A stretch of 64,000 nucleotides of DNA from contig NZ_SJFN01000013.1 of NCBI RefSeq assembly GCF_004328075.1, positions 1-64,000 on the forward strand, read 5' to 3'. This document shows, one piece after another, positions 18,123 to 27,246 of this stretch. Source of the stretch: Siculibacillus lacustris (GTDB lineage Bacteria > Pseudomonadota > Alphaproteobacteria > Rhizobiales > Ancalomicrobiaceae). The notes beneath the pieces are model-generated. The model did not search any database and was not told the origin of the DNA. It was given only the letters and a program-made list of their open reading frames with translations. Each line of letters opens with the position of its first letter. The stretch's first letter is position 1. The translations under genes and the position numbers were made by a program.

Positions 18123-19496
18123 GTGCCGTCCACTCGTCGGTTTCTGTCTGGCCTGCTCGGCTCGGTGTGCCTGATCGCGGCATCGCTGCCCGTCCAGGCC
18201 CAGTCCCTGAGCGAAGCCCTGGCCCTCGCCTATGCAAATCATCCGCAGTTGAACGCCGCCCGCGCCAACGTCCGCGCCTCCGACGAGGGCGCCGGCATCG
18301 CCGCCGGAGCCGGCCGTCCGCGCATCAGCGCCTCTGGGACCATGGGCCTGCAGCGCACCGAAGGCATCTACAAGTCCGGCTCGACCTTCTACGCCAACGA
18401 TCCGGCCAGCGTCGGCATCACCCTGGTCCAGCCGATCTACACCGGCGGGCAGGTCACGGCGGGCATCAATCAGGCCGAAGCGTCGATCCGCGCCCAGCGC
18501 GAGAGCCTGCGCGCCACCGAACAGCAGGTGCTGCTCGCCGCCGCGACCGGCTTCATGGACGTGATCCGCGACACCGCGCTGGTCGGCCTCCAGGAGAGCA
18601 ACGTCAAGTTCCTCGCCGAGCAGGTCCGGGCCGCCAAGGACCGCTTCGGCGTCGGCGAAGGCACCCAGACCGACGTCGCCCAGGCCGAAGCCTCCTACCA
18701 GCTGGCGATCTCGCAGCTCAACGCCGCCCGCGCCCAGCTCAACGCCTCGCGCGCCGAGTTCCGTCAGGCCGTCGGTAAGGAGCCGGGCAAGCTCACCGGT
18801 GCCATGTCGGTCGAATCGCTGCTGCCGAAGTCGATGGAGGCCGCGGTCTCGGTCGCTCAGCTCGAAAATCCGCAGATCCTCGCCGGCACCCACAACGTCG
18901 ACGTCGCCACCCAGAACGTGAAGTACCTGGAAGGTGCCCTGCTGCCGCAGCTCGGTCTGCAGGGTCAGGCCTCGCGCCAGTGGGACAATCCGTCGTTCAA
19001 GCGCTACGACACCGCCTCGGTCGGCCTGAATCTGACGGTGCCGCTCTACCAGGGCGGCGGCGAATACGCCAAGATCCGTCAGGCCAAGGAACAGCTCGGC
19101 GCCGCCCGGCTCCAGGTCGACATCGCCCGCGACACCGTGCGCGCCAACGTCGTCGCCGCCTGGGGCATGCTCCAGGCCGCCAACGCCTCGATCACCGCCT
19201 ACAAGGCCCAGGTCGACGCCTCGCAGCTCGCCTTGAACGGCGTCATCGAGGAACAGCGGGTCGGCCAGCGCACCACCCTCGACGTCCTCAACCAGCAGAC
19301 CTCGCTGATCAACGCCCGCTCCAACCTGGTCAACGCCGAGCGCTCGCGCATCGTCGGATCGTTCCAACTGGTCAACGCGGTCGGCCGGCTCGACGCCGAT
19401 CGCCTCAAGCTGAAGGTGTCGTCCTACGATCCGAACCAACACTACGACGCGGTCCGCGACAAGTGGATCGGCCTGCGCACGCCGGACGGACGCTGA
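18123..19496 (+). CDS. tolC: TolC family outer-membrane efflux protein
   Basis: A 457-aa outer-membrane channel of type I secretion and RND efflux systems. The GTG start at 18123 is chosen because AGGAG lies 8 bp upstream and a proper signal peptide follows (RRFLSGLLGSVCLIAASLPVQAQ, cleaved about residue 25 before SLSEALALAYANHPQL). Two OEP repeats are visible, with the GxxxxVGQRTTLDVLNQQ motif in the second half and VGLNLTVPLYQGGGEYAKI marking the beta-barrel strands. It follows the pcm-like gene and its terminator. Confidence 0.93.
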   Translation: MPSTRRFLSGLLGSVCLIAASLPVQAQSLSEALALAYANHPQLNAARANVRASDEGAGIAAGAGRPRISASGTMGLQRTEGIYKSGSTFYANDPASVGITLVQPIYTGGQVTAGINQAEASIRAQRESLRATEQQVLLAAATGFMDVIRDTALVGLQESNVKFLAEQVRAAKDRFGVGEGTQTDVAQAEASYQLAISQLNAARAQLNASRAEFRQAVGKEPGKLTGAMSVESLLPKSMEAAVSVAQLENPQILAGTHNVDVATQNVKYLEGALLPQLGLQGQASRQWDNPSFKRYDTASVGLNLTVPLYQGGGEYAKIRQAKEQLGAARLQVDIARDTVRANVVAAWGMLQAANASITAYKAQVDASQLALNGVIEEQRVGQRTTLDVLNQQTSLINARSNLVNAERSRIVGSFQLVNAVGRLDADRLKLKVSSYDPNQHYDAVRDKWIGLRTPDGR

Positions 19497-19518
19497 CGGG
19501 GAGGGCGGGTTCGCTTCG

Positions 19519-19580
19519 GTGTCGACGGGGAGGGCGGCGAGCCGCCCGGTGTCGATGGATGAGGGCGGCGAGCCGCCCTC
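19519..19580. repeat. Tandem GC hairpin repeat downstream of tolC
   Basis: Two roughly 31-bp units, each GTGTCGA-N5 followed by AGGGCGGCGAGCCGCCC, occur in tandem; each contains a small hairpin (GGGCGG..CCGCCC). A third partial unit begins at 19501. The second hairpin (19561-19580) could act as the tolC terminator. Confidence 0.7.
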
Positions 19581-19728
19581 CGGCAATCTCGCCGGGGATA
19601 ACTCGATTCGGACCCCGGCGACGCGTTTCGGTCCCCGCGGCTTCCATCTATAGTATCTCGATCGGTGCGGTCCCCCCATCCTGTTGATGCGCGTGCGGCC
19701 GACCGAACGTAGTCGGTGGAGGAAGTCC

Positions 19729-20448
19729 ATGGCCAAGGCCCAAGCACAGGAACCCTCGATGGAGGAGATCCTGGCCTCGATCCGCCGGATCATCGCGGAC
19801 GAGGAGGCCACCCCCAAGACCGCCGCCGCCAAGGCGCCGCCGCCGGCGGAAGCGCCCGAGCCGGCGATCGACCCCGACGAGATCATTTCCGAAGACGACC
19901 TCGACAAGCTCTTCGCCTCGGCCGGCAAGGACGAGCCGGAAGAGATCGCCCCGGCGATCGAAGAGGTCGAAGAGGACGAGGCGGACGACGACGTCCTCGA
20001 ACTGACCGAGGATCTCGCCGAAGACGACTCGCCGCTGGTCGAAGGCTTCTCCGACGATTCCGATCTCGCCTTCGCCGCCCCGGCCCCGCCGCCGCCGCCC
20101 AAGGTCGAGCCGCCCGTCGCCGCGCCGGTCGCCGCCCCCGCGTTCGTCGCCCCGCCGCCGGTCGCCGCCGCGCCGCCGCCGCCGGCACCGGTCTACGTCG
20201 CGCCGCCGCGCCCCGCCGAGCCCGTAGTCGATGGTCCGCGGCTCCTCTCCGACGTCACCGATCGGGTGGTCTCCTCGGCCTTCAACGATCTGGCGCTCAC
20301 GGTGTTGAACCGCAACGCCCGCACGCTCGAGGACCTCGTCCAGGACATGCTGCGGCCGATGCTCCAGGGCTGGCTCGACCAGAACCTGCCGCTGATGGTC
20401 GAGCGTCTGGTCAAGGCCGAGATCGAACGCGTCACCCGCGGCCGCTGA
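19729..20448 (+). CDS. popZ: Polar organizing protein PopZ-like (DUF2497)
   Basis: A 239-aa protein with the PopZ layout: an N-terminal short helix EEILASIRRIIADEE, a long acidic and proline-rich disordered linker (about residues 30-170, with repeated EEDEADDD and PPPPP stretches), and a C-terminal oligomerisation region of helices VSSAFNDLALTVL, LEDLVQDMLRPMLQGWLDQN and LPLMVERLVKAEIERV. In Caulobacter and relatives PopZ forms polar matrices that tether the centromere and signalling proteins. A GGAGG ribosome-binding site precedes the ATG. It lies 188 bp upstream of valS. Confidence 0.88.
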   Translation: MAKAQAQEPSMEEILASIRRIIADEEATPKTAAAKAPPPAEAPEPAIDPDEIISEDDLDKLFASAGKDEPEEIAPAIEEVEEDEADDDVLELTEDLAEDDSPLVEGFSDDSDLAFAAPAPPPPPKVEPPVAAPVAAPAFVAPPPVAAAPPPPAPVYVAPPRPAEPVVDGPRLLSDVTDRVVSSAFNDLALTVLNRNARTLEDLVQDMLRPMLQGWLDQNLPLMVERLVKAEIERVTRGR

Positions 20449-20636
20449 TCGCCGGCCCGCCGCTCTCGAGCCCCATCTGCGCGTCTTCCGCCGATCCGCC
20501 GCCCGGCCGCGGCGGTTGACTCCATGCCTGTGCTCGAGGCTTATCGGGCGACCCCCGACGACGGACGTTTCGGGCCCGCGGCCCGTCCGCGCCCCGCCGT
20601 CGCTCCCGCCGCACGCAGACAGTTTCCGGATCCGCC

Positions 20637-23480
20637 ATGCTCGAGAAGACCTACGAGGCCGCCGCGGTCGAACCGCGTATTTCCGCCGATTGGGACGAGG
20701 CCGGGGCGTTCCGGGCCGGGGCCGGCGCCGCGCCGGGGGCGGCGCCCTATGCGATCGTCATTCCGCCGCCCAACGTCACCGGCTCGCTGCACATGGGCCA
20801 TGCGCTCAACAACACGCTGCAGGACGTGCTGGTGCGCTTCGAGCGGATGCGCGGCAAGTCGGTGCTGTGGCAGCCCGGCACCGACCACGCCGGCATCGCC
20901 ACCCAGATGGTGGTCGAGCGCCAGATGATGCAGCGCCAGGAGCCCGGCCGCCGCGACATCGGCCGTGCCGCCTTTCTGGAGAAGGTCTGGGCCTGGAAGG
21001 CCGAGTCGGGCGGCACCATCGTCAACCAGTTGAAGCGGCTGGGCGCCTCGTGCGACTGGTCGCGCGAACGCTTCACCATGGACGAGGGTCTCAGCCGCGC
21101 CGTGCTCAAGGTCTTCGTCGACCTCCACCGCGCCGGTCTGATCTACCGCGACAAGCGGCTGGTCAACTGGGACCCGCATTTCGAGACCGCGATCTCCGAC
21201 CTCGAGGTGCTCCAGGTCGAGGTCAAGGGCAGCTACTGGTACTTCAAGTATCCGGTCGAAGGGGTTCCCGGACGCTTCGTCACGGTGGCCACCACGCGCC
21301 CCGAGACGATGCTCGGCGACACCGCCGTGGCGGTCCATCCGGACGACGAACGCTATGCCGATCTCATCGGCAAGTTCGCGATCCTGCCGCTGGTCGGCCG
21401 GCGCATCCCGATCGTCGCCGACGACTATTCCGACCCCGCGAAGGGCACCGGCGCGGTCAAGATCACCCCGGCCCACGACTTCAACGACTTCGAGGTGGGA
21501 AAACGCCATTCGCTGCCGATGATCAACATCCTCGACCGCAAGGCGCAGATCACCCTGGTGGCCAACGAGGCCTTCGCCGCCGACATCGGCCACGGCGCCG
21601 AGCTCGCCGGCGCGCCCGAAGCCGCCGAGGGCGAGGAGCCGATCGCGCCCGTCTCCTACGTGCTGCCGCTCGCCGAGCTCGAGACGGCGCTCGACGGGCA
21701 GGACCGAGTGTTCGCCCGCAAGCTGGTGGTCGAGCTGATGCAGCGCCGCGGCCTGCTCGCCAAGATCGAGCCCAACACCCATGCGGTGCCGCACGGCGAC
21801 CGCTCGGGTGTGGTGATCGAGCCCTTCCTGACCGACCAGTGGTACGTCAACGCCTATGAACTCGCCCAGCCGGCGCTCGCCGCGGTGCGCGAGGGGCGGA
21901 CCAATTTCGTCCCGAAGAACTGGGAGAATACCTATTACCAGTGGATGGAGAACATCCAGCCCTGGTGCGTCTCCCGGCAACTGTGGTGGGGTCACCAGAT
22001 CCCGGCGTGGTACGGGCCGGACGGCGAGGTCTTCGTCGCCCTGTCGGAGAGCGATGCCCTCGACGCGGCGATCCACCACTACCTGACCCGCGGCGACATC
22101 GACGCGGTGCGGGCGGCGGCATTGCGGACCGACGGCGCGGCGGGCTTCCTGACCCGCGACGAGGACGTCCTCGACACCTGGTTCTCCTCCGCCCTGTGGC
22201 CGTTCTCGACGCTCGGTTGGCCCGATTCGACCGCCGAACTCACCCGCTACTATCCGACCTCGGTCTTGGTCACCGGCTTCGACATCATCTTCTTCTGGGT
22301 CGCCCGGATGATGATGATGGGCCTGCACTTCATGAAGGACGAAGCGGGCGATCCGGTCGTGCCCTTCAAGGACGTCTACATCCATGCCCTCGTCCGTGAC
22401 GAGAAGGGGCAGAAGATGTCGAAGTCCAAGGGCAACGTCATCGATCCGCTCGAGCTCGTCGACGAGTTCGGCGCCGACGCCCTGCGCTTCACGCTCGCCG
22501 CCATGGCCGCTCAGGGGCGCGACATCAAGCTCGCCAAGGCCCGCGTCGCCGGCTATCGCAACTTCGCGACCAAGCTGTGGAACGCCGCCCGCTTCGCCGA
22601 GATGAACGACTGCACCCTGGTGCCGGGCTTCGACCCGACGACCGTCACCGGCATGCTCAATCGCTGGATCACCACCGAATTGTCGCGCGCCGTGGTCGGC
22701 GTCACCCAGGCGCTCGAGGCCTATCGCTTCGACGCCGCCGCCGCCGCCGCCTACCGCTTCGTGTGGAACTCGTTCTGCGACTGGTACCTCGAACTCGCCA
22801 AGCCGATCTTCATGGGCGACGACGAGGCGCTGAAGGCCGAGACGCGGGCGACCTGTGCGGCGACCCTCGACGGCATCCTGACGCTGCTCCACCCCTTCAT
22901 GCCCTTCATCACCGAAGAGCTGTGGGCCAAGACCGCCGAGACCGCGGGCCTCACCCGCGATCGCCTCTTGGTGCTGACCCCCTGGCCGAGCGCCGGCGCC
23001 ACCGAGAACGACGCCGCCGCCGAGATCGACTGGCTGGTCGGCCTGATCACCGAGATCCGCTCGGTGCGCTCGGAGATGAACGTGCCCGCCGCCGCCCAGA
23101 TCCCGCTGGTGCTGGTCGGCGCCAACGCCGTCACCCGCGCCCGCGCCGCGACCCATGAATCGGCGATCCTGCGCCTCGCCCGCCTCTCCGAAATCGGCTT
23201 CGCCGACGCAGCACCCGGCGCCTCCGCCCAGATCGTCATCGGCGAGGCCACCGCCTGCCTGCCGCTCGAGGGCGTGGTCGACGTCGCCGCCGAACGCGTC
23301 CGCCTGAAGAAGGAGGTCGAACGCCTGATCCAGGAGATCGGCCGTATCGACAAGATGTTCGCCAATCCCCAGTTCATGGCCAAGGCCAAGGAGGAGGTGA
23401 TCGAGGAGAACCGCGACAAGCGCGAGGAATACGTCGCCCGGCGCGCCAAGGTCGAAGAGGCGCTCGCCCGCCTCGCCTGA
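20637..23480 (+). CDS. valS: Valyl-tRNA synthetase
   Basis: A 947-aa class I aminoacyl-tRNA synthetase charging tRNA-Val. Visible features are PPPNVTGSLHMGHALNNTLQ with the HIGH-type HMGH motif (about residue 55), the editing-domain segments TTRPETMLGDTAVAVHPDDE and GTGAVKITPAHDFNDFEVG, the QLWWGHQIPAWYG region, the KMSKS loop in KGQKMSKSKGNVIDPLE (about residue 600), and a C-terminal coiled-coil tRNA-binding arm (VDVAAERVRLKKEVERLIQE). The length is normal for the family. Confidence 0.97.
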   Translation: MLEKTYEAAAVEPRISADWDEAGAFRAGAGAAPGAAPYAIVIPPPNVTGSLHMGHALNNTLQDVLVRFERMRGKSVLWQPGTDHAGIATQMVVERQMMQRQEPGRRDIGRAAFLEKVWAWKAESGGTIVNQLKRLGASCDWSRERFTMDEGLSRAVLKVFVDLHRAGLIYRDKRLVNWDPHFETAISDLEVLQVEVKGSYWYFKYPVEGVPGRFVTVATTRPETMLGDTAVAVHPDDERYADLIGKFAILPLVGRRIPIVADDYSDPAKGTGAVKITPAHDFNDFEVGKRHSLPMINILDRKAQITLVANEAFAADIGHGAELAGAPEAAEGEEPIAPVSYVLPLAELETALDGQDRVFARKLVVELMQRRGLLAKIEPNTHAVPHGDRSGVVIEPFLTDQWYVNAYELAQPALAAVREGRTNFVPKNWENTYYQWMENIQPWCVSRQLWWGHQIPAWYGPDGEVFVALSESDALDAAIHHYLTRGDIDAVRAAALRTDGAAGFLTRDEDVLDTWFSSALWPFSTLGWPDSTAELTRYYPTSVLVTGFDIIFFWVARMMMMGLHFMKDEAGDPVVPFKDVYIHALVRDEKGQKMSKSKGNVIDPLELVDEFGADALRFTLAAMAAQGRDIKLAKARVAGYRNFATKLWNAARFAEMNDCTLVPGFDPTTVTGMLNRWITTELSRAVVGVTQALEAYRFDAAAAAAYRFVWNSFCDWYLELAKPIFMGDDEALKAETRATCAATLDGILTLLHPFMPFITEELWAKTAETAGLTRDRLLVLTPWPSAGATENDAAAEIDWLVGLITEIRSVRSEMNVPAAAQIPLVLVGANAVTRARAATHESAILRLARLSEIGFADAAPGASAQIVIGEATACLPLEGVVDVAAERVRLKKEVERLIQEIGRIDKMFANPQFMAKAKEEVIEENRDKREEYVARRAKVEEALARLA

Positions 23481-24036
23481 GGCGGCGGGCAGGCTTGCGA
23501 ACCACTACGAAGAGGGTTTTCACGAGGTCGCTGTGCTCTGGCGGCAACACCGAAATTCAATAGATTTCCGCTTTCCTCAGTGTGGGGAAAATGCCGCCGT
23601 TCGGTCACAAATGGAACCCAGCGTCTTCCTCGATCGCGCGGGCTGCGCGGTGCCGGTTACGGGAAGGTAGAGACGCGTGCGGGCGGAAAGCGGTGACATC
23701 GGCAGGGCAGGGACACGCGGCGGCGAGACCGGAGCGGTCGGTCGCCGAGATGTCCGGGCCGTTTCTCGCATGACCCTCGCCGTGCCGCACCTCGGCCCCA
23801 GTGTCGCCGGAAATCTCCGGCAGGATCACGCAATGGAAACGCGGCTTCCGGTCGCTGCCGAGACTTCGCCCACGAGATTGTCCGATCCGATCCCCTCCGA
23901 CCGCTGCGGCGCGCGGAGCTTCGGGTCATCGCTCGTGTCGATCTCGGCGGGCGCCCCGACGAAGTCTGCGAAGTCCGCCCGTCCGCCGCATCCCCGGGAT
24001 GCGGTCGGGACCGGCGGCGGCGGAGTGGTCGATCTG
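23481..24036. other. Intergenic stretch, no gene recognised
   Basis: 556 bp between valS and the exoR-like gene. The exoR-like frame is open back to 23677, but that part is arginine- and serine-rich with no signal-peptide or Sel1 character. The segment 23500-23620 is locally less GC-rich and probably carries a promoter. Nothing else was seen. Confidence 0.5.
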
Positions 24037-25002
24037 ATGAGAACGGTCATGGGGACCTTCGGTTTTCTTCGCATGGGTACGCTGACCCTGGCGCTCGGGG
24101 CTTCGGTCTCCGGCGCCCTGGCGCTCGATCCCACCGCCAAGACCTCGGCGATGGAACCGCTGATACCGTCCGCCCAGGCGCTGGCGCCGCAGCCGGCGCC
24201 CTCGCCGGTGACCGCGCCGATGGCCGATGCGCTGCATCTGCCCCCCGGCGTGTCGTCGCGCCTGCTGTCGCCCGCCCTGCCGGCCCCCGCGCCGGCCGCC
24301 GCCAGCGACGCCTTCCGCGCCGGCACTCGGCTCTACTACGAGGGCGACCGCAAGCTCGCCATCGAGCAGCTGCGCCGCGCTGCCGAGAGCGGTCACCCGA
24401 TCGCCCAGTGGAAGCTCGGCCGCATCTACCAGACCGGCGACGGCGTCCCGGTCAACGACGCCAAGGCCTTCGACTTCTACAATCAGGTCGCCAACAACCA
24501 CGCCGACGACAGTCCGGGCAGCCCCCAGGCGGCCTTCGTCGCCTCGGCCTTCGTGGCGCTCGGCACCTACTATCTGAAGGGCATCGAGAACACCGCAGTG
24601 CGCCCCAACGTCGACAAAGCGCGCGAGATCTACACCTACGCCGCCTCCTATTTCGGCGACGCCGACGCCCAGTTCAATCTCGGCCGGCTCTATCTCGAAT
24701 CCGACTCCGGCGAGCGCGACCCCAAGCAGGCCGCCCGCTGGCTGCGCGTCGCCGCCCGCAAGGGCCACGGCGGCGCCCAGGCGCTGCTCGGCCAGTTGCT
24801 GTTCACCGGCGACGAAGACGTGCCGCGCCGTCCGGCCCAGGGTCTGATGTGGCTGACCATCGCCCGTGCCAATGCCCACGGCACCAGCGACGACTGGATC
24901 CGCGACGCCCAGGAGCAGGCCTTCTCGGTGGCCAGCGAGCCGGAGCGGCGCCAGGGCGTCGCCCAGGCCCAGGATTGGATCGCCAAGTCCGGCAATCCGT
25001 GA
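24037..25002 (+). CDS. exoR: ExoR-like periplasmic Sel1-repeat protein
   Basis: A 321-aa exported protein. The signal peptide (FGFLRMGTLTLALGASVSGA, cleaved about residue 30) is followed by an alanine/proline linker and then Sel1/TPR-like repeats: AIEQLRRAAESGHPIAQWKL, KAFDFYNQVANN, KAREIYTYAASYFGDADAQF, KQAARWLRVAARKGHGGAQA and QGLMWLTIARANAHG. In Rhizobium, ExoR binds and restrains the ExoS sensor kinase and so controls succinoglycan and motility. Similarity in layout supports that assignment, although this protein is longer than the 268-aa model. Start chosen at 24037 to give the signal peptide. Confidence 0.75.
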   Translation: MRTVMGTFGFLRMGTLTLALGASVSGALALDPTAKTSAMEPLIPSAQALAPQPAPSPVTAPMADALHLPPGVSSRLLSPALPAPAPAAASDAFRAGTRLYYEGDRKLAIEQLRRAAESGHPIAQWKLGRIYQTGDGVPVNDAKAFDFYNQVANNHADDSPGSPQAAFVASAFVALGTYYLKGIENTAVRPNVDKAREIYTYAASYFGDADAQFNLGRLYLESDSGERDPKQAARWLRVAARKGHGGAQALLGQLLFTGDEDVPRRPAQGLMWLTIARANAHGTSDDWIRDAQEQAFSVASEPERRQGVAQAQDWIAKSGNP

Positions 25003-25064
25003 TCCCCGAGCCCGCGTGAATCGTCGCCGCCGGCCGAGGCCCGCGGCGAGCCGGGGGCCTCGCC

Positions 25065-25352
25065 ATGAGCGTCTGGTTTTCCGCCACCCTCCGCATCCAC
25101 GATTCCCGAGGCTATGACGCCTATCTCGCCGGCACCGACGAGGCGCTGGCCGGCACCGGCGGCGTGGTCGAGGCGGTCGACGACGGCGTGACCGTGCTCG
25201 AAGGCCGCCCCGCCGACGGGCGCCGCGTTCTGATCCGCTTCCCGGACGAGGCGGCGTTCCGCGCCTGGTACGACGGCCCCCTCTATCGACGCCTGCGCGA
25301 ACTGCGTTTCGCCGCCGCCGAAGGCGAAGCGGTGCTGATCCACGGCCGCTGA
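25065..25352 (+). CDS. DUF1330 family small protein
   Basis: A 95-aa ferredoxin-fold protein of the DUF1330 type: DSRGYDAYLAGTDEALAGTG, a central beta strand VLEGRPADGRRVLIRFPDEA and FRAWYDGPLYRRLRELR. Members are stand-alone dimeric alpha-beta barrels of unknown function. It starts 62 bp after the exoR-like gene on the same strand and could share its transcript. Confidence 0.8.
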   Translation: MSVWFSATLRIHDSRGYDAYLAGTDEALAGTGGVVEAVDDGVTVLEGRPADGRRVLIRFPDEAAFRAWYDGPLYRRLRELRFAAAEGEAVLIHGR

Positions 25353-25804
25353 GCGACGCCCGTCCCGCGCGCCCGAAAGCGGTTACCCGATCGGCGGCGA
25401 CCCAGACTTCGCGCGACACATCGAAAAGCGCTCGTAACCATCGGACATATTGGAGAAAAACTGCGTGATTGAGAAATCACGTGAGCGTCGGCGCGCGCCG
25501 ACACCTCCCTTCGTGTGAAACACGAGGTTTGAAAAATTGACACATTGAAACAGCGGGTTATGCAAAAATATTCATTTATTACGCGAGATCGAGTCGGATT
25601 TTTCGGCGGGCCGCTCCGAACGGCTGCCGCAGCGCCACCGCTCGATCCGCAAACTCGCATTTCATGGTTAACGAAAGGTTGACGGCCGAGTCGAAATACG
25701 TAGGTCGTAGGCCACGACGCGTCCCGCTCCCCGCGGCACGATCTCACCCGCAGACGAGGCCGCGAAAACCCGCGATCCGCTCGAGCGCCGCCCGATCTTT
25801 GGTT
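25353..25804. other. AT-richer intergenic region with palindromes
   Basis: About 450 bp, with the central 25430-25680 markedly AT-richer than its surroundings. It contains a perfect 16-bp palindrome (25487-25502), a perfect small hairpin TCGTGT-GAA-ACACGA (25511-25525), and a TTGACA hexamer at 25537 with only a weak -10 candidate 16 bp later. No frame looks coding. It could encode a small RNA or hold regulatory sites. Confidence 0.5.
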
Positions 25805-26602
25805 TCACCCGCGGGCGCGGGCCGCGACGTCGAGTTCGACCCACACCGGCACATGGTCCGACGGCTTCTCCCAGCCGCGCACATGGCGGTCGACGCCGAC
25901 GGCGCGCAGCCGGTCGGTGGCCTGGGGCGAGGCCAGCACATGGTCGATGCGGATGCCTTCGTCGCGCGGCCAGCAGCCGGCCTGATAGTCCCAGAAGGTG
26001 AAGGTCTGGGCGTCGCTGCCGGCGCGCAGGCAGTCGGTGTAGCCGAGCCCGGTCAGGCGTCGCCACGCCGCGCGGCTCTCCGGCTGGAACAGCGCGTCGC
26101 CGACCCAGGCGGCCGGGGTGCGGGCGTCGATCGGTTCGGGGATGACGTTGTAGTCGCCCATCATCAGATAGGGTTCTTCCCAGGCCAACCGTGCCCGCGC
26201 TCGCGCCTCGAGCCGGGCCATCCAGCCGAGTTTGTAGGGAAATTTCTCGGTGCCGAGCGGGTTGCCGTTAGGCAGATAGAGCCCGGCGAAGCGCACCACG
26301 CCGCAGGGCACCGAGATCGCCGCCTCGATGAACCGCGCCTGGAGGTCGTCGTCGTCGCCGGGCAAGCCGCGTTCGACGTCCTCCAGATGGTGGCGCGACA
26401 GGATCGCCACGCCGTTGAAGCCCTTCTGGCCGTGGGTCGCGACCTCGTAGCCGAGCCGCTCGATCGCCTCCCGTGGAAAGCCCTCGTCGACGCTCTTGAT
26501 CTCCTGCAGGCAGACCACGTCGGGCCGCGATTCTTCGAGCCAGGCGGTCAGCACGTCGATCCGCGCCTTGATGCCGTTGATGTTCCAGGTGGCGAATTTC
26601 AT
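25805..26602 (-). CDS. xthA: Exodeoxyribonuclease III
   Basis: A 265-aa Mg2+-dependent AP endonuclease/3'-exonuclease of base excision repair. The endonuclease/exonuclease/phosphatase fold residues are visible: MKFATWNINGIKAR (catalytic Asn), VVCLQEIKS (metal-binding Glu), FAGLYLPNGNP (Tyr), MMGDYNVIPEPID (Asp and Asn), FTFWDYQ and the C-terminal RIDHVLAS..SDHVPVWVEL with the catalytic Asp-His. It starts at the ATG at 26602 and lies downstream of a small secreted-protein gene with a hairpin between them. Confidence 0.96.
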   Translation of the reverse strand: MKFATWNINGIKARIDVLTAWLEESRPDVVCLQEIKSVDEGFPREAIERLGYEVATHGQKGFNGVAILSRHHLEDVERGLPGDDDDLQARFIEAAISVPCGVVRFAGLYLPNGNPLGTEKFPYKLGWMARLEARARARLAWEEPYLMMGDYNVIPEPIDARTPAAWVGDALFQPESRAAWRRLTGLGYTDCLRAGSDAQTFTFWDYQAGCWPRDEGIRIDHVLASPQATDRLRAVGVDRHVRGWEKPSDHVPVWVELDVAARARG

Positions 26603-26660
26603 CGGAGTCTCGTTCTCGGGCGGAAGGTGGCGCGAGGATAGACCGCCGAGGGGGCAGGCG

Positions 26661-26691
26661 AAAGCCGCCCGCGCGGGGCGCGGGCGGCTTT
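26661..26691 (-). terminator. Hairpin between small secreted protein gene and xthA
   Basis: Perfect 14-15 bp arms AAAGCCGCCCGCGC and GCGCGGGCGGCTTT (26661-26691) lie 20 bp after the stop of the leftward small gene and end in TTT on either strand. Confidence 0.75.
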
Positions 26692-26710
26692 GGGCAGAAC
26701 CGACGAGGGA

Positions 26711-26941
26711 TCAGCGCGGGATGTTGCGCTCGATCACGAAACGCTCGGCCGAGGTCTCGCCGGTCGCCGGGCTGGCGATCGCCGCAGACTGGCGGCCTTC
26801 GATCACCGCGCCACGATCGACGCGCAGGGTCTGCTCGACCGGCAACACGGCCGAACCGGTCGCGTCGCCGGCGCCGGCATAGGCGGAACCGAGCGAGGCG
26901 GCGAAGATGAGGGCGCTGACGGCGAAAATGGAGGTCTTCAT
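26711..26941 (-). CDS. Small secreted protein of unknown function (76 aa)
   Basis: The frame starts MKTSIFAVSALIFAASLGSA with a clear Sec signal peptide, likely cleaved after AYA (about residue 22). The mature peptide of about 54 residues is polar (TGSAVLPVEQTLRVDRGAVI) with no cysteines. It resembles the many short exported proteins of Hyphomicrobiales loosely grouped as DUF680-like, but I cannot assign it firmly. It is monocistronic with its own hairpin terminator and an AT-richer upstream region likely to hold the promoter. Confidence 0.65.
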   Translation of the reverse strand: MKTSIFAVSALIFAASLGSAYAGAGDATGSAVLPVEQTLRVDRGAVIEGRQSAAIASPATGETSAERFVIERNIPR

Positions 26942-27246
26942 GATGTTGTCTCCTGTACGTGGGACCGGTGCGGCTGGGAGTCGACGACAGCGCCGCGTTC
27001 CGATGGATGGGAGATGGGGCTGCGTGCCCCCGGCCTCCAGAGCCGAATGCGTGCACATCACGTTCGGAAAAAATGAACAGTAACGCCATTTTGAACGTAT
27101 TTGTCGTCCGTGTGTTGACGTGTGATGAAATGCGAGGGAACCAAATCCCTTCGCCCCCTCGAGACTTGCTCTGCGGCGGCGAGCAGGTAGAGTGATCGGG
27201 TCTTCTCCGCGCCGTCGCGGAGGCGATTGCGGAGGGCCCGTCGACC
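26942..27246. other. Divergent intergenic region
   Basis: 305 bp between the leftward small secreted gene and the rightward protease gene. The segment 27050-27170 is AT-richer and probably carries the divergent promoters. No clear consensus operator was recognised. Confidence 0.45.

Noticed and set aside
20541-23156. 871-codon minus-strand frame opposite valS
   Set aside because: It is the antisense frame of a highly conserved synthetase; its composition (Gly/Asp/His/Arg) is the usual complement artefact.
25537-25565. Housekeeping promoter (TTGACA with TATGCA)
   Set aside because: The -35 box is perfect but the -10 box matches at only three positions, and no gene follows on that strand.
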